24,683 nucleotides of DNA from assembly GCA_009937085.1 (NCBI GenBank), contig JAACDD010000071.1:1-24683 (forward strand), read 5' to 3'. This document shows, piece after piece, positions 7,848-15,514 of the stretch. The notes under the pieces are model-generated. The model searched no databases. It saw only the letters and a program-made list of their open reading frames with translations, and had not been told where the DNA came from. Position 1 is the first letter of the stretch. Each line of letters begins with the position of its first letter. The position numbers and the translations under genes are program-made. Source of the stretch: Bacteroidota bacterium (GTDB taxonomy: Bacteria; Bacteroidota; Bacteroidia; Flavobacteriales; Flavobacteriaceae).

Positions 7848-9386
7848 ATGGCAGACCAAGATTTGTTTAAAAAAGTATTATCCCATGCCAAGGAGTATGG
7901 GTTTGTGTTTCCTTCAAGTGAAATTTACGACGGCCTTAGTGCCGTATACGATTACGGTCAGCAAGGTGTTGCCCTGAAAAAAAACTTGCGCGAGTATTGG
8001 TGGAAAGCCATGGTGCAGCTCAATGAAAATATTGTAGGCTTAGATGCGGCAATTTTGATGCACCCAACTACGTGGAAGGCATCGGGTCACGTGGATGCCT
8101 TTAACGATCCACTTATTGACAACAAAGATTCCAAAAAACGCTATCGCGCCGATGTGTTGGTGGAGGATTATGTAGGAAAACTCGATACAAAAATTGAAAA
8201 AGAGGTCAAAAAAGCCGCCAAGCGTTTTGGCGATGCATTTGACAAAGCACAATTTTTAAATACCAACCCACGAGGGGTGGGCTACAAAGAAAAAGGGGCT
8301 GCCATTTTAAAGCGCTTGGGAAAATCGTTAGAGAACGAAGATTTGGCAGACGTAAAGTCACTCATTGAAGAGCTAGAGATTGCGTGCCCGTTGTCAGGTT
8401 CTAAAAACTGGACAGAAGTCAAGCAATTTAACCTGATGTTTGGCACTAAATTGGGCGCATCTGCCGAAAGTGCTACGGAATTGTATTTACGTCCCGAAAC
8501 GGCACAAGGAATTTTTGTAAACTTTTTAAATGTGCAAAAAACAGGGCGCATGAAACTGCCATTTGGTATTGCCCAAACGGGGAAAGCGTTCCGCAATGAA
8601 ATCGTTGCACGCCAGTTTATTTTCCGTATGCGTGAGTTTGAACAAATGGAAATGCAGTTTTTTATTCCTCCTGGAACACAAAAAGAGTGGTATGCACACT
8701 GGAAAGAAACACGCCTAAAATGGCACCATTCGTTGGGGTTAGGAGCAGAGAATTACCGTTTTCACGATCATGAAAAGTTAGCACACTATGCCGATGCTGC
8801 TTGTGATATCGAGTTTCGTTTTCCATTTGGTTTCAAAGAATTGGAGGGGATTCATTCCAGAACAGACTTTGACTTAAGCAGTCACGAGGAATTTTCAGGT
8901 AAAAAACTACAGTATTTTGATCCTGAGCGACAAGAAAATTATGTGCCTTATGTGTTGGAAACTTCTATTGGCTTAGACCGATTGTTCTTGGCAGTATTTT
9001 CAAATGCCTTGCAAGAAGAAACGTTAGAAGACGGCTCAAGTAGAACGGTTTTACGCTTACCCGCGGTGGTAGCACCAACCAAAGTAGCTGTACTCCCCTT
9101 GGTAAAAAAGGATGGCTTACCTGCTATCGCAAAAGATATTGTCAACGACTTAAAGTGGGATATGGCAGTTGCCTATGACGAAAAGGATGCTGTAGGCCGC
9201 CGTTATCGTAGGCAAGATGCCTTAGGAACGCCCTTTTGCATTACTGTGGATCATCAAACCTTGGAAGACCAAACGGTAACCCTTCGTCACCGCGATACCA
9301 TGGCGCAAGAACGCCTGAGTATAGCTGAAGCAAAAGCAAAAATCAGCGAAGCGACCGCTTTTCAAACATGGCTTAAGGGAATTTAA
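7848..9386 (+). CDS. glyS: Glycine--tRNA ligase (alpha2 type)
   Basis: Charges tRNA-Gly with glycine. The 512-residue product is the single-chain dimeric type, not the alpha2beta2 form of E. coli. Visible class II features are motif 2 within FRNEIVARQFIFRMREFEQME (about 247-267) and motif 3 as ETSIGLDR near 365; SEIYDGLSAVYDYGQQG near the N-terminus is characteristic, and the C-terminal 100 residues form the anticodon-binding domain (DALGTPFCITVDHQ). The start is ATG 7848, giving MADQDLFKKV. An upstream in-frame ATG at 7812 would add 12 residues but these overlap the promoter. It is divergent from comF and followed by a nested inverted repeat. Confidence 0.96.
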   Translation: MADQDLFKKVLSHAKEYGFVFPSSEIYDGLSAVYDYGQQGVALKKNLREYWWKAMVQLNENIVGLDAAILMHPTTWKASGHVDAFNDPLIDNKDSKKRYRADVLVEDYVGKLDTKIEKEVKKAAKRFGDAFDKAQFLNTNPRGVGYKEKGAAILKRLGKSLENEDLADVKSLIEELEIACPLSGSKNWTEVKQFNLMFGTKLGASAESATELYLRPETAQGIFVNFLNVQKTGRMKLPFGIAQTGKAFRNEIVARQFIFRMREFEQMEMQFFIPPGTQKEWYAHWKETRLKWHHSLGLGAENYRFHDHEKLAHYADAACDIEFRFPFGFKELEGIHSRTDFDLSSHEEFSGKKLQYFDPERQENYVPYVLETSIGLDRLFLAVFSNALQEETLEDGSSRTVLRLPAVVAPTKVAVLPLVKKDGLPAIAKDIVNDLKWDMAVAYDEKDAVGRRYRRQDALGTPFCITVDHQTLEDQTVTLRHRDTMAQERLSIAEAKAKISEATAFQTWLKGI

Positions 9387-9474
9387 AAAACGCTGTCAGT
9401 TCGAGTGAATTTTACGAATGAAATGCGTAAAATTTGTATCGAGAATGTGTTGTTATGACTGCTAAAAGCGTTTT
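9387..9474. repeat. Nested inverted repeat between convergent glyS and a barrel gene
   Basis: Outer arms AAAACGCT (9387-9394) and AGCGTTTT (9467-9474) are exact complements and start right after the glyS stop. Inside them GTCA (9395-9398) can pair with TGAC, and a central perfect 9-bp stem AATTTTACG (9408-9416) / CGTAAAATT (9426-9434) encloses a nine-base loop. TCGA occurs at 9401-9404 and 9439-9442, flanking the centre. The right outer arm is also the last codons of the minus-strand gene. It probably serves as a bidirectional terminator; the GTCAGTTCGAG...ATCGAGAA core also reminds me of dispersed intergenic repeats in Flavobacteriia, from memory only. Confidence 0.55.
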
Positions 9475-10037
9475 CCAATCGATATGCCAAAACGCCCATG
9501 AGCCTCAGGACGGTCATGGTCATCTGCTCCGTTGTCGACAAAGTAACGCCCTACACCAGCAAATAGCTCAAAAGTAAACCCGTTGTGGTTTACCCATTTT
9601 TTACCCAACGCCACACCCATCGAAAATTGGAATTCACTAGAGTCACTGTTGCTATTTTCATTAAAATCAACAGATGAAAACGAACTAAACGCCTCAACAA
9701 AAAGACCACTGGCACCATAATCTTTTCTATTCAAAAAATAGAATCGGTAATAGGGCGTTATTGAAAAGTTTTGATAGGTTGCGTTAAGGTCACCAAAATT
9801 TGCAAACAACGAAATACCATATCCGTTGGACTCGTTTAGGAGTCTTTCGTAGCTTAAACTTAGTGCGGGATGTACAATTAAATCAAGCGCATTTAGCCGA
9901 ATCTCATTCTTTTCAAAGAGTTCAACTTCCTCATATTGATTTACGACTTCAACCTTGGTGATATCTTCCTCATTTCCCTGCGTATACCCACAGAAAACAC
10001 CAAGCATAAGAAAAGAAATTATACATACTTTATTCAT
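9462..10037 (-). CDS. Small outer-membrane beta-barrel protein, unknown function
   Basis: A 191-residue protein with a signal peptide (MNKVCIISFLMLGVFCGYTQG, cleavage probably near residue 20), then alternating hydrophobic strands rich in aromatic residues (ALSLSYERLL, YGISLFANFG, SITPYYRFYFL, GLFVEAFSSFSS, FQFSMGVALGKKW, FTFELFAGVGRYF) and a terminal strand ending in Phe (RFGISIGKRF). This pattern fits an eight-stranded outer-membrane barrel of the OmpW/DUF3575-like kind. Acidic, Ser- and Asn-rich loops (NENSNSDSSE, DNGADDHDRPE) would face outward. I cannot name a function. A perfect -7 box lies 21 bases before ATG. It stands alone between convergent glyS and divergent xth. Confidence 0.7.
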   Translation of the reverse strand: MNKVCIISFLMLGVFCGYTQGNEEDITKVEVVNQYEEVELFEKNEIRLNALDLIVHPALSLSYERLLNESNGYGISLFANFGDLNATYQNFSITPYYRFYFLNRKDYGASGLFVEAFSSFSSVDFNENSNSDSSEFQFSMGVALGKKWVNHNGFTFELFAGVGRYFVDNGADDHDRPEAHGRFGISIGKRF

Positions 10038-10058
10038 GATAATAAGATTTAGTTATCT

Positions 10059-10066
10059 CAAATGTA
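10059..10066 (-). promoter_or_regulatory. -7 box of the beta-barrel gene
   Basis: On the minus strand TACATTTG (10066-10059) matches TAnnTTTG exactly and lies 21 bases before the ATG at 10037, a spacing like those of sdhC and asnS in this window. I see no good TTTG at the -33 position, so the call rests on one element. Confidence 0.5.
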
Positions 10067-10088
10067 CATAAATTATTTCCTTAGTTTG

Positions 10089-10096
10089 TATTTTAG
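10089..10096 (+). promoter_or_regulatory. Possible -7 box of the xth operon, five bases before ATG
   Basis: TATTTTAG (10089-10096) differs from TAnnTTTG at one position and ends five bases before the xth ATG at 10102. No clear -33 element is seen. If used, the transcript would be leaderless, like the prediction for glyS and panD. Confidence 0.35.
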
Positions 10097-10101
10097 CAAG
10101 C

Positions 10102-10866
10102 ATGCAAATCATTTCATACAACGTTAACGGAATTCGTGCTGCGCTAAACAAGGGCTTTTTAGATTGGTTAAAAGCAGCTTCTCCAGATGTCCTTTGTTTA
10201 CAAGAAACAAAAGCGCGACCAGAACAACTCGATCTTTCGGTTTTTGACAGTGCGGGCTATCCGTATCACTATTGGTTTTCGGCGCAAAAGAAAGGGTACA
10301 GTTCTGTGGCAATTTTATGCAAGGAAAAACCCAACAATGTGGCTTATGGAACGGACATTGACTATATGGATTTTGAGGGGCGCAACTTGCGCGTAGATTT
10401 TGACAATGTTTCCGTAATGAGTTTGTATTTGCCTTCTGGAACCAACCCCGCTCGTTTGGAATATAAGTTTACGTACATGGACGACTTTCAATCCTATATA
10501 ACAAACCTTAAAAAAGAACTTCCCAATTTGGTCATTTGTGGCGATTATAACATTTGCCATGAAGCCATAGATATTCACGATCCAGTACGCAATGCAAAAG
10601 TTTCGGGCTTTTTGCCTGAAGAGCGTACGTGGCTAGATGGCTTTATTCAAAGTGGTTTTGTGGATTCGTTCCGACATTTAAACACAGAGCCGCATCAGTA
10701 CAGTTGGTGGAGCTACCGCGCCAATTCCCGCGCCAACAATAAAGGCTGGCGCATTGACTACGCCATGGTTTCTGAACCGTTAAAAAATAATATTGAACGC
10801 GCATTTATCCTTCCCCAAGCTGTCCATTCTGACCATTGCCCTGTTGGCGTAACACTTGCAATCTGA
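10102..10866 (+). CDS. xth: Exodeoxyribonuclease III (AP endonuclease)
   Basis: Base-excision repair enzyme that cuts DNA at abasic sites and degrades 3' ends; cytosolic, Mg-dependent. The 254 residues contain the exonuclease-endonuclease-phosphatase fold with Asn7 (SYNVNGIRAA), Glu35 (LCLQETKA), Tyr109 region (SLYLPSGT), Asp148 and Asn150 (CGDYNICH), and Asp244-His245 (SDHCPV). All catalytic residues are present and length is normal. The aldo/keto reductase gene starts three bases after its stop, so the two are probably cotranscribed. It is divergent from the beta-barrel gene. Confidence 0.95.
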   Translation: MQIISYNVNGIRAALNKGFLDWLKAASPDVLCLQETKARPEQLDLSVFDSAGYPYHYWFSAQKKGYSSVAILCKEKPNNVAYGTDIDYMDFEGRNLRVDFDNVSVMSLYLPSGTNPARLEYKFTYMDDFQSYITNLKKELPNLVICGDYNICHEAIDIHDPVRNAKVSGFLPEERTWLDGFIQSGFVDSFRHLNTEPHQYSWWSYRANSRANNKGWRIDYAMVSEPLKNNIERAFILPQAVHSDHCPVGVTLAI

Positions 10867-10869
10867 CAG

Positions 10870-11907
10870 ATGAAATACACAACTATTCCGCACACCGATA
10901 TTCGGGTAAGTAAAATTTGCCTTGGCACCATGACTTGGGGCAATCAAAACACTCAAGAAGAAGCCTTTGAACAAATGGATTATGCCTTAGAAAAAGGGGT
11001 GAATTTTATTGATACAGCAGAGCTGTATCCCGTCCCTGCAAATGCGGAAACCTATGCAGATACGGAACGCATTATAGGCAATTGGTTTGCTCAACGAAAA
11101 AACCGAGATAAGGTGGTGTTGGCAACCAAAATTGCGGGACCGGGTGCTTATACCGCTCACATCCGAACTACGGGCTTTACGCCCGATAGCCTTCGTGAGG
11201 CATTGGAAGGAAGTTTGACACGCTTAAAAACAAATTATATTGATGTGTATCAACTGCATTGGCCCGAACGCAGCGCTAATTTTTTTGGCAGGCGCGATTA
11301 TGTCTTAGATCAAAATGAGGAATGGGAAATCAATTTTCAGCAGATATTAGAAACGCTTGATGGCTTTATTAAGGAAGGGAAAATTAGACATATCGGTTTG
11401 TCTAATGAAACCCCTTGGGGCGCAATGAAGTATTTGAACCTTTCTGAATACAAAAATCTCCCCCGAGCGAAAACCATTCAAAACCCGTACTCCTTGCTCA
11501 ACCGTACTTTTGAGGTAGGTAATGCGGAGGTTTCACACCGTGAACAATTGGGATTGTTGGCATATTCTCCTTTGGCTTTTGGGGTGCTTTCTGGAAAATA
11601 CCGCGGTGGAAATCTTCCTGAAAAAAGTAGGTTAAAATTATTCCCACGCATGAAACGATACAGCGGAAATGAAGCCGTAGCTGCTACGGAAGCCTATGCT
11701 AAAATTGCCGAAAAGCATCGGTTATCACTCACGCAATTGGCATTGGCGTTTGTTACCGATCGCCCTTTTGTAACGTCCAATATTATTGGCGCTACCACCA
11801 TGCTCCAATTGGAAGAAAATATTGCTACAGCAACTATAACGTTATCGGATGAAATTTTAGCAGAAATTGATGCGGTGCATAATCAGATGCCCAATCCTGC
11901 GCCTTAA
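10870..11907 (+). CDS. Aldo/keto reductase (Tas-like)
   Basis: NADPH-dependent reductase of carbonyl compounds, 345 residues, TIM-barrel. The family's catalytic tetrad is present: Asp48 and Tyr53 (FIDTAELYP), Lys87 (ATKIAGPG) and His130 (YQLHWPER). The long loop between the tetrad Tyr and the next helix (VPANAETYADTE) and the RLKTNYIDVYQLHWP segment resemble E. coli Tas rather than other subgroups. Substrate cannot be read from the sequence. It follows xth by three bases and its stop overlaps the end of convergent radA by four bases. Confidence 0.9.
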   Translation: MKYTTIPHTDIRVSKICLGTMTWGNQNTQEEAFEQMDYALEKGVNFIDTAELYPVPANAETYADTERIIGNWFAQRKNRDKVVLATKIAGPGAYTAHIRTTGFTPDSLREALEGSLTRLKTNYIDVYQLHWPERSANFFGRRDYVLDQNEEWEINFQQILETLDGFIKEGKIRHIGLSNETPWGAMKYLNLSEYKNLPRAKTIQNPYSLLNRTFEVGNAEVSHREQLGLLAYSPLAFGVLSGKYRGGNLPEKSRLKLFPRMKRYSGNEAVAATEAYAKIAEKHRLSLTQLALAFVTDRPFVTSNIIGATTMLQLEENIATATITLSDEILAEIDAVHNQMPNPAP

Positions 11908-13253
11908 AACAAATGTGTCACTACTTCTTGAATGGTGGCCAACCGAATAAGTTCTAAGCCTTTAGGCGCTGTGGTTACTTTTTTCGCCACCACCATACGC
12001 TCAAAGCCCAACTTTGTAGCTTCTTGCATACGTTGTTCCATTTTAGGGGCATTGCGCAACTCGCCTGAAAGCCCCACTTCAGCAGCAAACGTATAGCCTT
12101 TAGGAATGGCAACATCCAAACTGCTAGACAGAATGGCGACCATAACGGCCAAATCCAATCCTGGATCGTCTAAGCGAATGCCTCCCGCAAGGTTTAGAAA
12201 AACGTCTTTTGCACCTAATTGAAAACCAGCGCGTTTTTCCAAAACCGCCAACAACATATTGAGGCGCTTGTTATCAAACCCTGTACTGCTACGCTGCGGC
12301 GTGCCATACACGGCAGAGCTTACAAGTGCTTGCACTTCTATAAGCATGGGTCTAATACCTTCAACAGTAGTGCCAATAGCGTGTCCGCTAAGCCCTGCGC
12401 TTTCCGAAGAAATAAGCAATGCACTGGGGTTGGCAACAGGCAAAAGGCCTTCTTGCGCCATGGTATAAATACCCAATTCGGCAGTAGTACCAAAACGGTT
12501 TTTATGAGCACGTAAAATGCGATATACATGATTTCTGTCGCCTTCAAAATGAAGCACCGTATCTACCATGTGTTCTAATACTTTAGGTCCTGCAATGGCA
12601 CCATCTTTGGTAATATGCCCAACCAAAAAAACAGGTGTTTGTGTGCTTTTCGCAAACTGTAGTAATTCGGCTGTACAGGCACGAATTTGCGATACACTTC
12701 CTGCAGTACTGTCAATGACATCGGAATGTAATGTTTGAATGGAATCAATCACAACAACTGCCGGTTGAAGTTTCCCCAAATGGTGCAATAGCGATTGCGT
12801 ATGCGTTTCTGCTAACAAATAGCACTCACTACTTTCTTCGGTTACACGTGCACTACGCAATTTAATTTGCTGTTCACTTTCTTCTCCCGACACATACACA
12901 ACTTTTCCTTTTACGGAAAGGGCAACTTGTAATAGCAATGTAGATTTTCCAATACCGGGTTCGCCGCCCACAAGCATCATAGCTCCAGGAACAATACCAC
13001 CACCCAATACACGATCTAACTCCGAATCACCTGACGGAAGCCGTTGAATTGCATCTATGGCAACATCTTGAATACGCACAGGACTTGCTTTTACTGGCGC
13101 AACTTTTTCGCTTTGCCAGGCCGGTGCTTTTGGGTTGTCTAGTACTTCTTCTTGAAGCGTATTCCAACTCTTACATGAGCTACACTGCCCCTGCCATTGC
13201 GCGTGTTGTGTGCCACAATGGGTACAAAAAAATGCCTTTTTGACTTTTGCCAT
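11904..13253 (-). CDS. radA: DNA repair protein RadA
   Basis: Branch-migration ATPase that helps process recombination intermediates. The 449 residues have an N-terminal zinc finger (Cys10, Cys13, Cys24, Cys27), a RecA-like ATPase with Walker A GEPGIGKST at 97-105, the RadA-specific KNRFG motif (AHKNRFGTTAELG, near 250), and a C-terminal Lon-protease-like domain (GGIRLDDPGLDLA onward). All family marks are intact. It is the fourth gene of the panC-panD-flippase-radA run, 13 bases after the flippase gene. A one-mismatch -7 box, TAGCTTCG (13265-13258), sits four bases before ATG and could give a separate transcript. Confidence 0.96.
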   Translation of the reverse strand: MAKVKKAFFCTHCGTQHAQWQGQCSSCKSWNTLQEEVLDNPKAPAWQSEKVAPVKASPVRIQDVAIDAIQRLPSGDSELDRVLGGGIVPGAMMLVGGEPGIGKSTLLLQVALSVKGKVVYVSGEESEQQIKLRSARVTEESSECYLLAETHTQSLLHHLGKLQPAVVVIDSIQTLHSDVIDSTAGSVSQIRACTAELLQFAKSTQTPVFLVGHITKDGAIAGPKVLEHMVDTVLHFEGDRNHVYRILRAHKNRFGTTAELGIYTMAQEGLLPVANPSALLISSESAGLSGHAIGTTVEGIRPMLIEVQALVSSAVYGTPQRSSTGFDNKRLNMLLAVLEKRAGFQLGAKDVFLNLAGGIRLDDPGLDLAVMVAILSSSLDVAIPKGYTFAAEVGLSGELRNAPKMEQRMQEATKLGFERMVVAKKVTTAPKGLELIRLATIQEVVTHLF

Positions 13254-13266
13254 TGGGCGAAGCTAC

Positions 13267-14223
13267 TTATTTTTTAGAAAAAATCGGGAGTAGTAAAAAA
13301 GAAAGACTACCAAAAATGACTACCATAATCGTTTGTCCTGTCCACATCACCCAACCAAAAGCCAACGCTTGAGGATAAGGAACTGCAAAAGCTTGCAAAA
13401 CGGCAGCTACCGCCAACGGATATAAACCGATGCCACCATTGGTGGCAGACATCGCAAAACCACCAGCAATAAATGCAGGAACAATAGCCGAAAGCGATAA
13501 TCCACTTGTTTCAGGAAGGGAATACGTAACCACCCAAAACATCATCAAGTACATCAGCCAAATAAATAAGGTATGTCCAATAAACGCCCATTTGTTTTCC
13601 ATAGCGCGTACTGAAAGCATTCCTGACCAAAGCCCATTAAAAAAGCTCACGGTTTTTATTGCCCACGCTTTTTGAGAACGTTTTAGCCGTCGAATAAAAA
13701 CGATAAATAACACCACACCAACGATTAGCCAAAGCAGGGCATAGCTGTTAAATGTAGGGTTTCCAATGATTTCAAAGAGTAATTCGCTGTGAAGTAAAAA
13801 CCCAAAACCAATAAAGGAAAACAACAATATAAGATCGATAATACGCTCTGTTACGATGGTCCCAAAGCCTTTTTGAAACGGAACATCGGCATAGGTGGCT
13901 AATGCGGTAGCACGTAAAACTTCTCCAGAGCGCGGAATACCCAAGTTAGAGAAATAGGCAATCAATACTGTTAATGTCCGAATAATAAATGAAGGTTGAT
14001 AGCCAAGCGGTTTGAGTAAAAAGTTCCAACGATAGGCTCGCGACAAGTGGCTGAGGGCACCAAAAACCAGCGACAAAAACACAAATTTTAAATCGGCTTG
14101 TTTGATAGCAGCAAAAATTTGTAGGCGATCTTCTTCGGAGGTGTTCGCAAACGAAAAATACACCAAATAAAGCCCAAGCCCTAAAGGAACAATATTTTTA
14201 AGGAGCTTTAGAAATTTAGACAT
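13267..14223 (-). CDS. Flippase-like membrane protein (lysylphosphatidylglycerol synthase TM-domain family)
   Basis: An integral membrane protein of 318 residues with about eight hydrophobic segments and no soluble catalytic domain. The pattern (LSHLSRAYRWNFLLKPLGY near residue 60, LGIPRSGEVLRATALA near 95, GFGTIVTERIIDLILL near 120, and a late AIVPAFIAGGFAMSATNGGIGLYP) is that of the family related to the membrane part of MprF, annotated as flippase-like. Members are thought to move or bind lipids; the substrate here is unknown. It starts four bases after panD ends and lies before radA, within one probable operon. Confidence 0.85.
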   Translation of the reverse strand: MSKFLKLLKNIVPLGLGLYLVYFSFANTSEEDRLQIFAAIKQADLKFVFLSLVFGALSHLSRAYRWNFLLKPLGYQPSFIIRTLTVLIAYFSNLGIPRSGEVLRATALATYADVPFQKGFGTIVTERIIDLILLFSFIGFGFLLHSELLFEIIGNPTFNSYALLWLIVGVVLFIVFIRRLKRSQKAWAIKTVSFFNGLWSGMLSVRAMENKWAFIGHTLFIWLMYLMMFWVVTYSLPETSGLSLSAIVPAFIAGGFAMSATNGGIGLYPLAVAAVLQAFAVPYPQALAFGWVMWTGQTIMVVIFGSLSFLLLPIFSKK

Positions 14224-14227
14224 GGGG

Positions 14228-14578
14228 TTAGTCTAAGGTATTTGTGGAGGTATTTGGGAAAATCAGCGTTGGGTTAAACGATTTGGCGTCGCCAACGGGC
14301 ATGGTGGCGTAGCTGATAATAATTACCACATCACCTTTTTGCACTTTTCGTGCTGCGGGTCCGTTTAGTGTGATTTCACCTGAATTGGAACTGCCTTCAA
14401 TAACGTAGGTTTCAAGTCGCTCACCATTATTCACATTCACCACTTGCACCTTTTCGCCTGCAATAATATTTGCTGCATCCATAAGGGTTTTGTCAATGGT
14501 AATACTACCGATGTAGTCTAACTCGGCTCCTGTAACGCGTACGCGGTGAATTTTTGATTTTAAAACCTCAATTTGCAT
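14228..14578 (-). CDS. panD: Aspartate 1-decarboxylase (proenzyme)
   Basis: Makes beta-alanine from L-aspartate for pantothenate and CoA synthesis. The 116-residue proenzyme cleaves itself between Gly24 and Ser25 (DYIGSITID), creating the pyruvoyl cofactor from Ser25. Lys9, the Tyr/Thr core and the NGPAARKVQKGDVVIIISY segment are conserved. It lies 13 bases after panC, whose product uses the beta-alanine, so the two pathway steps are encoded together. A perfect -7 box (14590-14583) four bases before the ATG suggests a second, internal promoter. Confidence 0.97.
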   Translation of the reverse strand: MQIEVLKSKIHRVRVTGAELDYIGSITIDKTLMDAANIIAGEKVQVVNVNNGERLETYVIEGSSNSGEITLNGPAARKVQKGDVVIIISYATMPVGDAKSFNPTLIFPNTSTNTLD

Positions 14579-14582
14579 GGTA

Positions 14583-14615
14583 CAAATGTACTTATTTTAA
14601 TGCGATATTATCAAT
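14583..14615 (-). promoter_or_regulatory. Internal promoter of panD, -7 box four bases before ATG
   Basis: On the minus strand TACATTTG (14590-14583) matches the -7 consensus exactly, and ATTG (14615-14612) is one base from TTTG at a 21-base spacing. The -33 element lies within the last codons of panC. The box ends four bases before the panD ATG at 14578, which again predicts a leaderless message. Confidence 0.55.
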
Positions 14616-15428
14616 CAATCGAACCCCTTCAACAGAAGTTGCCACAAAGATGCGTTGATTATCTTTAGCATTGACTTCGGTAACTTCTTTAAGCGTCATT
14701 TCGTCAACGCATAAGGCGTAGTGGAGAGTAAATGCAGGATGCTTGGCAAAGGCATTTGCAATATGCGCATAGATGGCTGCTTTTTTCATGCCGTTGCTGG
14801 CGCAGTGTTTTAGGGTATTGTAAATAAAACCCGCCTCGGCTCTAGTAGTTTTTGTCAAAAGTTCGTTTCTAGAGCTCATGGCTAGTCCGTTAGCTTCTCT
14901 AATAATAGGGCAAGGCACAATAGTTGTTGGGATATTTGTTGTTTTTACCCAGTTTTTTATGATTTGTAATTGTTGAAAATCTTTTTCTCCAAAATAGGCA
15001 TAATGCGGTTGCACCGCCTCAAAAAGCTTAGATACAATAGTGATTACACCATTAAAATGATCGGGGCGATCTGCTCCTTCCATCACAGTGTCTAAGGCAT
15101 TAAATGCATGTGATTTTGCATGAACTTCTTCTGGATACATATCCTTAATTGAGGGCGCAAAAATATTAATTGCCGGATTAATTTTGTGAATGGCTTCTAT
15201 ATCTTCCTTTAGACTAACAGGATACGCATGCAAATCAGAAGCGTTGTTAAATTGGGTCGGATTTACAAAAATAGTCACCCAAACACTTTCGTTTTCAATT
15301 TGCGCTCGTTCGATAAGGGCAAGATGTCCTTGGTGTAAAGCACCCATTGTGGGTACCAATCCACATTGATTTCCCAAATACTTTTTACGTTCGCGGTGAA
15401 GTGCTTCTAAATTTTGATATAGTGGCAT
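14592..15428 (-). CDS. panC: Pantothenate synthetase
   Basis: Joins pantoate and beta-alanine with ATP to give pantothenate; cytosolic dimer. The 278-residue protein carries the HIGH-type nucleotide motif in PTMGALHQGH (26-35, with His32 and His35), FVNPTQF at 54-60, GEKD at 147-150 and the KMSKS-equivalent MSSRN at 184-188. The start is ATG 15428. An in-frame TTG at 15455 would add nine residues but lies in a near-consensus -7 box (GACTTTTG, 15460-15453). It heads a minus-strand operon with panD, a flippase-like gene and radA, and is divergent from the glycogen-synthase-like gene. Confidence 0.96.
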   Translation of the reverse strand: MPLYQNLEALHRERKKYLGNQCGLVPTMGALHQGHLALIERAQIENESVWVTIFVNPTQFNNASDLHAYPVSLKEDIEAIHKINPAINIFAPSIKDMYPEEVHAKSHAFNALDTVMEGADRPDHFNGVITIVSKLFEAVQPHYAYFGEKDFQQLQIIKNWVKTTNIPTTIVPCPIIREANGLAMSSRNELLTKTTRAEAGFIYNTLKHCASNGMKKAAIYAHIANAFAKHPAFTLHYALCVDEMTLKEVTEVNAKDNQRIFVATSVEGVRLIDNIALK

Positions 15429-15452
15429 TGTTGAGTTGAAACGAATCGAACA

Positions 15453-15482
15453 CAAAAGTCGTGTAAATTTTTAGTAAATTTG
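15453..15482. promoter_or_regulatory. Divergent promoter region for panC and the GT5-like gene
   Basis: On the plus strand TAAATTTG (15475-15482) is an exact -7 box, 32 bases before the ATG at 15515. A second TAAATTT lies 11 bases upstream (15464-15470). On the minus strand GACTTTTG (15460-15453) is one base from the consensus and 24 bases before the panC ATG at 15428. The two boxes are only 14 bases apart, so the polymerases would compete for the same DNA. No clear -33 elements were seen. Confidence 0.5.
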
Positions 15483-15514
15483 TCATTTAATACACAAATA
15501 CGGCTTACTCATTT

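Noticed and set aside
15429..15455. TTG at 15455 as the start of panC
   Set aside because: The nine extra residues fall in a near-consensus promoter box; the ATG at 15428 gives the usual panC start.
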